From the NCBI GenBank assembly GCA_964523405.1, contig CAZGAQ010000025.1, positions 1-64,000 on the forward strand: a DNA stretch of 64,000 bases, given 5' to 3'. This stretch comes from CAZGAQ01 sp964523405. Its GTDB lineage: Bacteria > Planctomycetota > Phycisphaerae > UBA1845 > Fen-1342. A program made the translations under genes and the position numbers. This document shows positions 1-7,699 of the stretch, piece after piece. The notes beneath the pieces were generated by a model that saw only the letters and a list, made by a program, of their open reading frames with translations, ran no database searches and was not told where the DNA came from. Every line of letters starts with the position of its first letter. Within the stretch, counting starts at the first letter, position 1.

Positions 1-12
1 CGGGAAAGAGAG

Positions 13-85
13 CGCCCCCATGGGGATTCGAACCCCAGTCGCCGGCGTGAAAAGCCGGTGTCCTAGGCCTCTAGACGATGGGGGC
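13..85 (-). tRNA. tRNA-Glu (anticodon TTC)
   Basis: Read on the minus strand, a 7-bp acceptor stem (GCCCCCA with TGGGGGC) closes a 73-nt cloverleaf. The anticodon stem CCGGC/GCCGG carries the loop TTTTCAC, giving anticodon TTC. The T arm contains GGTTCGAATCC. The discriminator base is G and the CCA end is not encoded. All arms can be drawn by hand, so this is a confident glutamate tRNA. Confidence 0.95.
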
Positions 86-250
86 GTCGTGGGCCAGCCA
101 TTGGAGCACCGCATATTACGCGGCAGCATAGCGTGCGTCAAATGGACGTGGGCGGCGGCGCGGATCCCATGCGGGCGCGTGGCGGGGCGTCTGCACGGTG
201 CACCGCCGGCCGGCGCAGTTATCGCTCTCGGGCGGCGGCCCAAGTCGCGG

Positions 251-2728
251 TCAGCGCGGGCACGCCGTGTTCATGTGGGTGATGAACGGGTCGATGTCCC
301 GCCAGTTCACGTGTCCATCGCCGTTGGAATCCAGATTGCTGAACGCGCAGGCCGGACCCGGACTGGGGAACAGGGTGCTCCAAGCGGACGGGTTGTCGTT
401 CATCCCGGCGATGAGATAGTCGATGTCGCGCCAGTTCACGGCCAGGTCGCAGTTGGCGTCGCCGGCGCAGGGATCGCACAGGTCGAGCACGCCGTCGCCG
501 TCGCTGTCGGGGGCCGTGCCGGCGGCGATATCGCAGATATCGATGAGGCCGTTGCCGTCGCAGTCGCGGGCGGGCCGGAGGCTCGTGGCCGGGATCGTGA
601 CCTTGCCTGCGCCGGGCGGCTGCCAGCGCAACTGGGCGAGCGCGCTGCCGCCGTTGTCGTAGTACTCCAGGCGGATGCTGTAGTCGCGGTTGCCCTGGAG
701 CAGGATGGCGCCGCTCCATTCGGTCGTGCTCTGGTCAACCCAGTGATCGATGAGCAATTGTCCGGCCACCCAGAGGCGCGCGCCATCGTCCGTCCGCGTG
801 AAGAACTGGTATGTGCCGGTCGCGGCGGGCGTGTGGACGTAGCCGGTCCAGCGGACGGAGAACGTGTCCGCATCGATCCCGGTGAGCGGCGCGCTGGTGC
901 CCCAGTCGAAGTTGACCATGCTGTCCAGGCGCGCGCGGCGCGGGCCGGTGAAGTCGGCGTTGTCGTAGTACGCGCCGGTCAGACCCAGGAGCGCAGCGAG
1001 TTCGACGGAATCGGGCATGCCGTTGGCGTTGCAGTCCGGCTCGCAGGAGTCGGGAATCCCGTTGGTGTTGTAGTCCTGCTCCCAGCCATTGGCGAGCTCG
1101 CACTCGTCCGGCCAGCCATTGCTGTTGCAGTCGGCGCTGGTGCCGGCGGCGATGTCGAGGTAGTCGTAGACGCCGTTGCCGTTGCAGTCGCGCAGGGGCG
1201 TGAAGACGAAAGTCATGAGGGCGCTATTCGTGCTGACGCTGGTGACGGCCAGGCCGGAAGGCGTGCCATCCCACCAATTCGTGTTGGGCGTGGTGGATGG
1301 CGTGCACTGCGTGTAGCTGGGTGCGGCGAACAGGTCGGTGCTGTCGCCGTAGTTGGTGTTGTGTTCGAGGTCCCAGCGGCCGTCGGCCTGCACGAGCGTA
1401 ACCAGGTAGTGCGACTCGGGCGTCTGTTGCTGGTTGTCGTTATTGCCTGCGGTGTCGACGTGCCAGATGGCCAGGCCGGCGTCGGGTAGGCCGCTGTCGC
1501 GGACGGACTGCTGGCGGTTTTCGATCAGGTAGTATTCGTGGGCGTTGGCGGGATTGGCGTAGAGGGCCAGCGAGTTGTTGGCGGCGCGGAGGGCGACGGT
1601 ACGCGGCGCGGTCAGCGTGGTGACCGTGGCCCAGCCGGCGATGTACTTCATGTACGCGCAGGGTTCCTCCGGGTTGGTCGAACTCGTGGAATAGCACATG
1701 AGACAGAACTGCCCGACACCTCGGGAGTCATAGTCGTAGTCGTACAGGTCGGGCCAGCCCATGAGCATGTGGCCGTTCTCATGGCAGAACGTGCTGAGGC
1801 GCAGGCTCGACTGCATGTCCGTGATCTGGTAGCTCTGCGTGCACACGCCGTCGGCGCAGAAGCTGATGCCGGAAGCGTGCGGCCAAAGGCCCTTGGCCCA
1901 GGCGCTATTGCTGTAGCCGGCGTAGAAGCAGTTGAGGGCGTCGATGATGCCGTCGCCGTTGGCATCGAACTGGCTGAAATCCAGCCCGCCGGCCTCGAGC
2001 GCGGTGAGGGCCTCGCCGATGAGTTCGCGGGCGCGCTGGCCGTAGGCGATGTTGGGGTCGTTGTAGTAGGTCTTGGGGTACAGGGCGCGGTAGTAGGCGG
2101 CGGGGACGTAGTTGGTGTAGGTGAGTTTGCCCTCGGAGACGGCGTAGTAATAGTCGCGGACGGAGCCGTTGTTGCCGTAGCCGGTGTAGCCCACCTGGTT
2201 GCAGTAGGCGGTGACATCGGTGGGCGGGATCGTGCCGACGTCGTCGGAAAAGTCGATGATCAGGGTGAGCCCCAACACCGCACCCGTAGTCGGACCGCGC
2301 AGCTCGGGGCCGCGCGCCTGGGCCCAGGGGCCGGAGAAACGCTGCAGCGCGAACTGGGCACGGTTCGCCCGGGCCTCCGCGGCGGCCGCTTCTGCGCTGC
2401 TGCGGACGTGCGGGGTCAGGCCCAACTTGAGCGGATCCGCTTCGCCTGGGCAGACGCCGATGGATTCGAGGCTGCGCCCGTCCTTGGACAGCCGGGCATA
2501 GCAGATGCGGTTGGTGGCGGGTTCGCGCGTGAGGGTGTAGCCGTCGAGGGTTTCGACGACGGAATAGAACTCGTCGCCCCAGATGCGGGTCTGCAGGACG
2601 GTGCCGTCGGGCTGGCGTAAGGGCAGCACGGCACCGAGCACGGCGTCCGCGCGCGACTCGGGGGCGCGCGCGGAAAGCAAACCGATTCCGATCAAGCACG
2701 ACAAGCACAGCGCACGGCGAACACGCAT
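251..2728 (-). CDS. Secreted M6-like metalloprotease with PA14 and dockerin-like C-terminus
   Basis: 825 residues. An N-terminal signal peptide is followed by a peptidase region with a zinc motif HENGH (H316, E317, H320), set in a Gly/Tyr-rich context typical of M6/immune-inhibitor-A-like proteases. Downstream come DCNGNG-type calcium-binding repeats, a PA14 domain (about residues 560-700, with GTYQFFTRTDDGARLW) and a 70-residue C-terminal cassette with two EF-hand loops, each followed by NWRDID. The PA14 domain suggests binding to glycan or another surface ligand. The start at 2728 is chosen because AGGAG lies just upstream and the next residues form a signal peptide; an in-frame ATG at 2806 would place extra polar residues ahead of it. 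It is the last gene of the minus-strand secreted-protein run. Substrate unknown. Confidence 0.85.
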   Translation of the reverse strand: MRVRRALCLSCLIGIGLLSARAPESRADAVLGAVLPLRQPDGTVLQTRIWGDEFYSVVETLDGYTLTREPATNRICYARLSKDGRSLESIGVCPGEADPLKLGLTPHVRSSAEAAAAEARANRAQFALQRFSGPWAQARGPELRGPTTGAVLGLTLIIDFSDDVGTIPPTDVTAYCNQVGYTGYGNNGSVRDYYYAVSEGKLTYTNYVPAAYYRALYPKTYYNDPNIAYGQRARELIGEALTALEAGGLDFSQFDANGDGIIDALNCFYAGYSNSAWAKGLWPHASGISFCADGVCTQSYQITDMQSSLRLSTFCHENGHMLMGWPDLYDYDYDSRGVGQFCLMCYSTSSTNPEEPCAYMKYIAGWATVTTLTAPRTVALRAANNSLALYANPANAHEYYLIENRQQSVRDSGLPDAGLAIWHVDTAGNNDNQQQTPESHYLVTLVQADGRWDLEHNTNYGDSTDLFAAPSYTQCTPSTTPNTNWWDGTPSGLAVTSVSTNSALMTFVFTPLRDCNGNGVYDYLDIAAGTSADCNSNGWPDECELANGWEQDYNTNGIPDSCEPDCNANGMPDSVELAALLGLTGAYYDNADFTGPRRARLDSMVNFDWGTSAPLTGIDADTFSVRWTGYVHTPAATGTYQFFTRTDDGARLWVAGQLLIDHWVDQSTTEWSGAILLQGNRDYSIRLEYYDNGGSALAQLRWQPPGAGKVTIPATSLRPARDCDGNGLIDICDIAAGTAPDSDGDGVLDLCDPCAGDANCDLAVNWRDIDYLIAGMNDNPSAWSTLFPSPGPACAFSNLDSNGDGHVNWRDIDPFITHMNTACPR

Positions 2729-2827
2729 CACAGACTCCTGGCCGGGGACGGGGAAGCAGCGGTCCCGGGCCGTCGGCGCACGAAGCCGATGATCCGGGCC
2801 CGTCACAGAGATTCCCAGCGCACTTGG

Positions 2828-2856
2828 ATGCTAAACGGAAGTGGTGCGCGGTCCAA
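2828..2856 (-). promoter_or_regulatory. Putative sigma-70 promoter of the M6-like protease gene
   Basis: On the minus strand, TTGGAC (2856-2851) and TAGCAT (2833-2828) are separated by exactly 17 bp, about 100 nt upstream of the ATG at 2728. Motif match only. Confidence 0.35.
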
Positions 2857-2935
2857 GGATAAAAGCGGGACGGCCTGAGGCCGATAACAGCGGGCGTGTG
2901 CGAGATACCACTAGACTGTGCGCGGGGCGGTCGGG

Positions 2936-3994
2936 CTAGGGCGCAGGCGTGTGGTCACCCCCGCCGGGCGGCGGCGGCGGCGGCAGATCGTTGTCCACGT
3001 GACAGGCGGTGTTGAGCAGCGCGATGAAGGGATCGATGTCGCGCCAGTTCACCGCGCCGTCGCCACTGGTATCCAGACTCTGGAAGGGGCAGGTCGGATG
3101 GCCCCCGGGAAACAGGGCGGCCCACGCCGACTCGCCGTCGTTCATCCCGGCGATCAGGTAGTCGATGTCCCGCCAGTTGATGCCGTTGTCGCAGTTCGCG
3201 TCGCCGCGGCAGACGGGTGGCGTGAAAGGCCAACTCGCCTGCACGGCCTGGTACACCTCGGCGGGAGCGGCATTCGCAGGCGCCTGGGCCCACGCGATGA
3301 TCTTGAGGTTGGGGAGGTTGTTGAGGTCGTTGGGATCATTGGGATCGGTGAGCAGGTCCCAGACGACGGTTGCGCACGCGCCGGGCACGAGCGTGACGTC
3401 CTGCGGGCTCCCCGCGCGCCGGAACGTGTTGCGGGAGTAGGACGGGTCCGCCGGGAAGAAATCGAGAACTTCGGCCACGTACACCCGGACGGTCCTGGGC
3501 ATGCCGCCAGGCTCGAGGCAGACCGTAGCCGCGATGTGATAATTCGGCTCGCCGGGGGGCAGGGGGGTGATTTCGAGATTGATGGTGATATCCGTCGGCG
3601 TGGCGCGGCGGGTCGTGATTTTGCTGTTGTAGCAGTCGAAAGCCCGCTGGACGGTCGACGCGCCCAGACACACGGCGGTGCCGTCGATGTAGGCGGTGGG
3701 GCGCCCCCAGATGGCGTAGAAGGAGGTATGCCGAGCGGTGCTCCAGGCGTTGGCGTAGGGGTCGTTGAAGTGGTACTCGATGACGGCCGCCTCGGTGGGA
3801 TAGAACGCGAGGATCTGCTCGACGGCATGTCCGCCGTTGGGGCAATAGGTGCAGCCGTTCTCAGTGAAGTACTCCTGGAGCACGACGCGTTGTGCGGCCA
3901 GAGCGTGGGGGTACGGCGCGCTTAGTGATAGCAGCGTCGCAAGAATGACGGTATGGGCGTAAGAAACAACTGCACGCCGCGGATGCTTCTTCAC
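2936..3994 (-). CDS. Secreted thioredoxin-fold-like protein with dockerin-like cassette
   Basis: 352 residues. The GTG start at 3994 is preferred because AGGAGG lies 6 nt upstream; the open frame continues to 4108 without a signal-like N-terminus. A hydrophobic signal segment (about 11-34) is followed by the strand QRVVLQEYFTENGCTYC, whose C48-x-x-C51 pair sits where a thioredoxin active site would be. The middle (100-270) resembles its neighbour at 4252-6075 along its length (SYSRNTFRRA versus TYSRNTFKQA; IIAWAQ in both), so the two are tandem paralogues. The C-terminal cassette has two EF-hand loops with NWRDIDYLI and NWRDIDPFI. Unlike the other cassette proteins it continues for about 20 Pro/Gly-rich residues, encoded by a GGC-rich repeat. 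A redox or metal role is only inference. Confidence 0.8.
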   Translation of the reverse strand: MKKHPRRAVVSYAHTVILATLLSLSAPYPHALAAQRVVLQEYFTENGCTYCPNGGHAVEQILAFYPTEAAVIEYHFNDPYANAWSTARHTSFYAIWGRPTAYIDGTAVCLGASTVQRAFDCYNSKITTRRATPTDITINLEITPLPPGEPNYHIAATVCLEPGGMPRTVRVYVAEVLDFFPADPSYSRNTFRRAGSPQDVTLVPGACATVVWDLLTDPNDPNDLNNLPNLKIIAWAQAPANAAPAEVYQAVQASWPFTPPVCRGDANCDNGINWRDIDYLIAGMNDGESAWAALFPGGHPTCPFQSLDTSGDGAVNWRDIDPFIALLNTACHVDNDLPPPPPPGGGDHTPAP

Positions 3995-4084
3995 GGAGAC
4001 CTCCTCCTGGTTCAGGTCAACCGGAACGAAACAGGTGGGCTTGCTGCTCGCCTCTCCAACTGCCGATTTGAGAACGCTGTGTTT

Positions 4085-4113
4085 ACTATACAACTCCCGC
4101 CGCCGCACAGCAA
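4085..4113 (-). promoter_or_regulatory. Putative sigma-70 promoter of the CTYC thioredoxin-like gene
   Basis: Minus strand TTGCTG (4113-4108), a 17-bp spacer, then TATAGT (4090-4085), about 90 nt upstream of the GTG start at 3994 and in an AT-richer patch of an otherwise GC-rich gap. Confidence 0.45.
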
Positions 4114-4188
4114 CAAGAAACGTCTTATAAGTGGAACCTTAACAAATGGCGCAGAATGGGCGGGTTCGCTGGCGCGGGGTGCGTGCAC

Positions 4189-4202
4189 GGGGGGGGGGGG
4201 GG
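4189..4202. repeat. Homopolymeric G14 (C14) tract
   Basis: Fourteen consecutive G on the plus strand, between the stop of the gene at 4252-6075 and the putative promoter of the gene starting at 3994. It is non-coding. Such a tract can vary by slippage or be a base-calling error. Confidence 0.9.
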
Positions 4203-4251
4203 CGGACCGGCGACGGGACGCCGTCGGTCCGCGCGGTGGCTCGATGTCCGC

Positions 4252-6075
4252 CTAATGCGGGCAGGTCGTGTTCATGAGCGCCACAAAGGGGTCAATGTCC
4301 CGCCAGGAGACGTGGCCGTCGAGATCGGTGTCCACGTTCGCGAATGAGCAAGCGGGTGCCGGATTGAACAGGGCCGCCCAGGCGGACTGATTGTCGTTCA
4401 TGGCGGCGATGAGGAAGTCGATGTCGCGCCAGTTGATGGCCGCATCGCAGTTCGCATCGCCGTGGCAGAGCGGGGGCGCTTCGCACTCGTCGGGCACGCC
4501 GTTGGTGTTCGCGTCGGTGCTGACCGGGACCGCGCGATAGGTCACGGTGACGCGGATTCGGCTGCCGCCGGGGCACCAGTTCGGGTCGACGGCGCTTGCG
4601 GGGATCATGTGGATCGTCGCGTCGCCCCCGGCCTTGGCGGCGTTGAACACGGCGTCGGTGAGCGTGATGGACTCGCTCACGTCCACGCAGTCCATGCCGA
4701 CCGAGAACAGCTGCCCGATCGTGAGACCGTTAAGGTCCAGGGCGACGGACTCGTTATAGAAGTTGAAGTCGCCGAAGCCCACGAAGGTCAGGGTGACGTT
4801 GCCGAGTGCATCGGGCGGGGTCGTCAGCGTGTGCTGCTGCGGATGCGTATAGTCGAATGGCGCCAGGTCCGGCGAGGTCTGCGCGAACGGAATGCCGTTC
4901 ACGTCGCAGCCGTCCAGCACGCCGTTGGCGTTGCAGTCGCTGCACCAGGCGCTGCCGTCGCAGTGAGTCGCATCGCACGCGTCCGGGACCCCATTCGTGT
5001 TGCAGTCGGTCACGGTGCCGGCGGCGATGTCGCAGACGTCGAGAATGCCGTTGCTGTTGCAGTCGCCGCACCAGGGGCTGCCGTCGCAGGCGGCGAGGTC
5101 GCAGGCATCCGGGATGCCGTTGCCGTTGCAGTCGGTGTCCTGGCCGGCGGCGAGGTCGCATTCGTCGGGGATGCCGTTGGAGTTGCAGTCCGGGGCCGCG
5201 CCGTCGGCGACGTCGCAGCCGTCGGGCACGCCGTTGGAGTTGCAGTCGCTGCACCAGATGCTGCCGTCGCAGTTCGCGATGTCGGTGCTGTCGAGGATGC
5301 CGTTGTTGTTGCAGTCCAGCGACACGAAGGGATACGACATGACGGCCGCCTGGTAGACCTCCTTGCCGGTCGTGGACTGCGCCCAGGCGATGATCCGGAC
5401 CTTGCTGAGGTTGGCGACGCTGTCGCTGTCGAGCGTGAAGTCGCGGGTGATGACCTGGGTCTGCCCGGCCGCGAGCGTGAGGTCCTGGGTGGCGGCGGCC
5501 TGTTTGAAGGTGTTGCGCGAGTAGGTGGGGGAAGTCGGCCAGTTGTTGATGACCTGCGTGATGTAGACGCGCATGCTGGTGGTGGCCGCGCCGGCTTCGA
5601 GGCTGACGCGGGCCTGGATGCGGTAGTTGGCGCCGCCGAGGGCACTGCCGCCGAGCTGGATGTTGGTCTTGGTGGCGACGGCGCGGCGCGTGTTGTAGGC
5701 GTTGTTGTAGTTGGCGTAGGCGCTGGTGGTGCTGCTAGCGCCGATGACGCTGAGCACCCCGTCGAAATATGCCGAGGGCGTGCCGCCGGCACCGTAGTAG
5801 GTGGCGCGGCTGCTGCCGAAAGCCGTGAGGTGGGGGTCGGAGCTATTGCCCCAGTGATATTGCACGCAGATATAGGTCGTGGGGTAGTTTTCGAGCATCT
5901 GGACCTGGGCGGGGCCGGCCAGGGCGCAGTAGGAGCAGCCTTCGCGCGTGAAGTGTTCGCCGAGAACCATGCGGCTGGCGGCGTGAGCCGTCGGGCAGGC
6001 GAGCCCGCCCAGCGCGCAAGCCAACACCAGCGACTGGACGCAGTGCGTCCACGCCCGCGAATACTCCACTGACAT
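4252..6075 (-). CDS. Secreted thioredoxin-fold-like protein with calcium-repeat stalk and dockerin-like cassette
   Basis: 607 residues. A signal peptide (about 1-33) precedes a thioredoxin-like N-terminal domain with C47-S-Y-C50, in the same place as the CTYC of its tandem paralogue at 2936-3994. After about residue 250 come roughly eight thrombospondin-type-3-like units of the form D-C-N-x-N-G-(I/V)-x-D. A beta-rich region of about 130 residues and the two-EF-hand NWRDID cassette complete the protein. The ATG at 6075 has GGAAGGAG upstream. The calcium-repeat stalk between domains is the main difference from the paralogue. Extracellular or periplasmic location is strongly implied; catalytic function is unknown. 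Confidence 0.82.
   Translation of the reverse strand: MSVEYSRAWTHCVQSLVLACALGGLACPTAHAASRMVLGEHFTREGCSYCALAGPAQVQMLENYPTTYICVQYHWGNSSDPHLTAFGSSRATYYGAGGTPSAYFDGVLSVIGASSTTSAYANYNNAYNTRRAVATKTNIQLGGSALGGANYRIQARVSLEAGAATTSMRVYITQVINNWPTSPTYSRNTFKQAAATQDLTLAAGQTQVITRDFTLDSDSVANLSKVRIIAWAQSTTGKEVYQAAVMSYPFVSLDCNNNGILDSTDIANCDGSIWCSDCNSNGVPDGCDVADGAAPDCNSNGIPDECDLAAGQDTDCNGNGIPDACDLAACDGSPWCGDCNSNGILDVCDIAAGTVTDCNTNGVPDACDATHCDGSAWCSDCNANGVLDGCDVNGIPFAQTSPDLAPFDYTHPQQHTLTTPPDALGNVTLTFVGFGDFNFYNESVALDLNGLTIGQLFSVGMDCVDVSESITLTDAVFNAAKAGGDATIHMIPASAVDPNWCPGGSRIRVTVTYRAVPVSTDANTNGVPDECEAPPLCHGDANCDAAINWRDIDFLIAAMNDNQSAWAALFNPAPACSFANVDTDLDGHVSWRDIDPFVALMNTTCPH
4905..5320 (-). repeat. In-frame tandem repeats encoding DCNxNGxxD calcium-binding units
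   Basis: The string gccgttg.gttgcagtc recurs roughly every 50-75 bp within the coding sequence. Translated, it gives repeated D-x-N-x-N/D-G-x-x-D calcium-binding motifs, in some copies joined by DGSxWCSDCN segments. These are protein repeats, not a mobile or CRISPR array. Confidence 0.85.
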
Positions 6076-6155
6076 GTGATTCTCCTTCCCAGCGGCGCGG
6101 GTACGTGTCCGTGCGTTGTGCCCGCCCGCCCCGGGGTCAGACGGAAGCGTATCCG

Positions 6156-6199
6156 TTACAGATTACTTGCACTGTAATGACTTGGGCGGTGCGGTTCAA
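6156..6199 (-). promoter_or_regulatory. Putative promoter with overlapping inverted repeat
   Basis: Minus strand TTGAAC (6199-6194), 17 bp, TACAGT (6176-6171), about 95 nt upstream of the ATG at 6075. The -10 region lies inside a dyad: TTACAG (6156-6161), 10 nt, CTGTAA (6172-6177). The overlap is what an operator would look like, but no regulator is identified. Confidence 0.4.
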
Positions 6200-6330
6200 T
6201 CCTAGACTGGTGCAGGTCCGAAGAAGTTGCCTGTGGCGGCATGTCGCACCGGAAGCATCCCACATTGCGCACGCGCACTCAGTCCAGTTATCCGGTGCGA
6301 GCGACGGTTCCCGGGGGCTGCTGCGGCGCG

Positions 6331-7371
6331 CTAGAAGTTCTTGATGTCGTCCGGCGTGCCGAACTTGCCATCCTTGCCGGGGCTGACGAGGAGGAAGGAC
6401 TCCTTCCGCACGGGGACGATGGTGTTGCGGTTGCTGGACTTGTACACCTCCTTGTCGAGGATGTAGTTGGGAAAGGAGTCCGGGTTATTGGTCAAGAAGG
6501 TTTGCCAGGCGGCGAGGGTGGGGGGTTGCAGGCTGCCGGTGCGCGGGGGCGGCGCCATCGCTTTGAAGCCGTTGCCAAAGTCCCAGCCGGGAAAAGTCGC
6601 GCACGCTCCGCCGGCACAGGCTTCGCCACCCGTGAAGAGCGCATTGTCGCCAAAGCTGTAGATGCCGGCATGCGGACCCGAGGTGGCGCCAGGCGTGAAG
6701 TGCGGTGTGGCCATCGCCGAGTTGGCCTGCTGGCCCAGCCGGGTATTGGCGGCGTAATACAGGATGGGCATGTCGAAAGTATCGACGAAGACGTAGTTCG
6801 GAGGGATCGGCGGGATCGCGGCCCCACCGACCGGCCCGCCCGCCAGCTTGTTGGTTGGCAGGAGGCGTACGCCTTCGGGGGAGAGGTACGGACCGCTACG
6901 GGTGAAGCCATTGGCCGGCGCCCCAGTCGGAAGTGGGTCGTTAGCATCGGGGTACCACCCCCGCTGCTCATAATCCTCCTCGGTGTGCCACAGCTTCCTC
7001 GGCACGTTTCGGGGAGCGACGTAGCCCTTCAGGTCCTTGCCGAGCAGGTAGCGCACGACGCGGTGGGCGCCGAACATGTCCGGACCGGTCGTCCCCGAGT
7101 CTGTCGGGTCGTTGATTGACTCCGAAGACGGGTATTCATTGCCTTGGAGATCCGGGGCGTTTTCCGCGCCGAAAGCGACCAGTCCTTCGCCAATGGCCTT
7201 CATCTGGGCCTGGGTCTTGACCTTCTTGGCCGACTCGCGGGCTTTGTGCAGCGAAGGCAGCAGAATCCCCATCAGCAGGACGATAATCGCCACGACGGCC
7301 AGCATCTCGATCAGCGTAAAGGCTTTGCGACCGAGCGTCCGACCGTTCCAGTGTCCAGACAGCGTTGGCAT
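6331..7371 (-). CDS. Type II secretion-like pseudopilin (prepilin-type N-terminal methylation domain)
   Basis: 346 residues. A short basic leader ends in GRKAFTLIEMLAVVAIIVLLM, the prepilin peptidase site (cleavage before F) and hydrophobic helix of type IV pilin-like proteins. The remaining 300 residues form a soluble domain with no motif I recognise; planctomycetes carry many such proteins. The start at 7371 is chosen over the upstream frame start at 7416 because AGGTGA lies just before it and the leader has normal length. It ends with a Lys/Asp-rich segment (VSPGKDGKFGTPDD). No pilus assembly genes are nearby, so it is an orphan pseudopilin. Confidence 0.85.
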   Translation of the reverse strand: MPTLSGHWNGRTLGRKAFTLIEMLAVVAIIVLLMGILLPSLHKARESAKKVKTQAQMKAIGEGLVAFGAENAPDLQGNEYPSSESINDPTDSGTTGPDMFGAHRVVRYLLGKDLKGYVAPRNVPRKLWHTEEDYEQRGWYPDANDPLPTGAPANGFTRSGPYLSPEGVRLLPTNKLAGGPVGGAAIPPIPPNYVFVDTFDMPILYYAANTRLGQQANSAMATPHFTPGATSGPHAGIYSFGDNALFTGGEACAGGACATFPGWDFGNGFKAMAPPPRTGSLQPPTLAAWQTFLTNNPDSFPNYILDKEVYKSSNRNTIVPVRKESFLLVSPGKDGKFGTPDDIKNF

Positions 7372-7699
7372 AGTTTCACCTGTACGTGCCGGGAGGGGGC
7401 CAACGTCAAGGCGCACCCCAACCGCGGCTCCGTGCCATTATGGGGAGTCCCCAGTGTCGCGGCAACGGGAAACCCTGTGTGGGTGGGCGGATAGGGGGGC
7501 GGGGCACACGCCGATTTGGCCCCGTTTGGGCATCCAAAGTCGGTCAGCCCGCACCCGTTCGGGGCAGGCTCGGGGCCGACGCGACGCGCGTGGGCAAAGA
7601 CCGACCGGAGGTCGGTCCCCCACGACAGGGACGGGCGAGCCGCCCATGCCCTCCTGGCGGAGACGGGCGGGGCACCCAGGTGCCTCGGTGCGACCGACG
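7372..7699. other. 328-bp intergenic region with hairpins
   Basis: No gene is supported here. It contains the hairpin at 7599-7617 and, just past the putA stop, the short palindrome GGCACC-CA-GGTGCC near 7673. The rest is GC-rich, low-complexity sequence resembling planctomycete intergenic filler. Confidence 0.6.
7599..7617 (-). terminator. Hairpin downstream of putA, weak terminator candidate
   Basis: GACCGACC and GGTCGGTC form a perfect 8-bp stem with a 3-nt loop, about 85 nt beyond the putA stop. In the minus direction it is followed by TTTGCCC, a poor U tract, so termination is uncertain. Confidence 0.3.

Noticed and set aside
20..1489. Plus-strand frame antisense to the first M6-like protease
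   Set aside because: It has no recognisable motif and covers the tRNA gene; the minus strand carries PA14 and dockerin motifs.
4905..5320. Regularly spaced repeats reminiscent of a CRISPR array
   Set aside because: The repeats keep the reading frame and encode DCNxNGxxD units; spacers are not unique sequence and no cas genes are near.
4462..6072. Long plus-strand open frame antisense to the calcium-repeat gene (536 residues)
   Set aside because: GC-rich third positions open many frames; the translated protein is Val/Gly/Arg-rich with no domains, and the opposite strand has a signal peptide, CxxC pair and EF hands.
7372..7699. Small genes in the putA/pseudopilin gap
   Set aside because: Open frames there are short, overlap in many frames and have no ribosome site or conserved motif.
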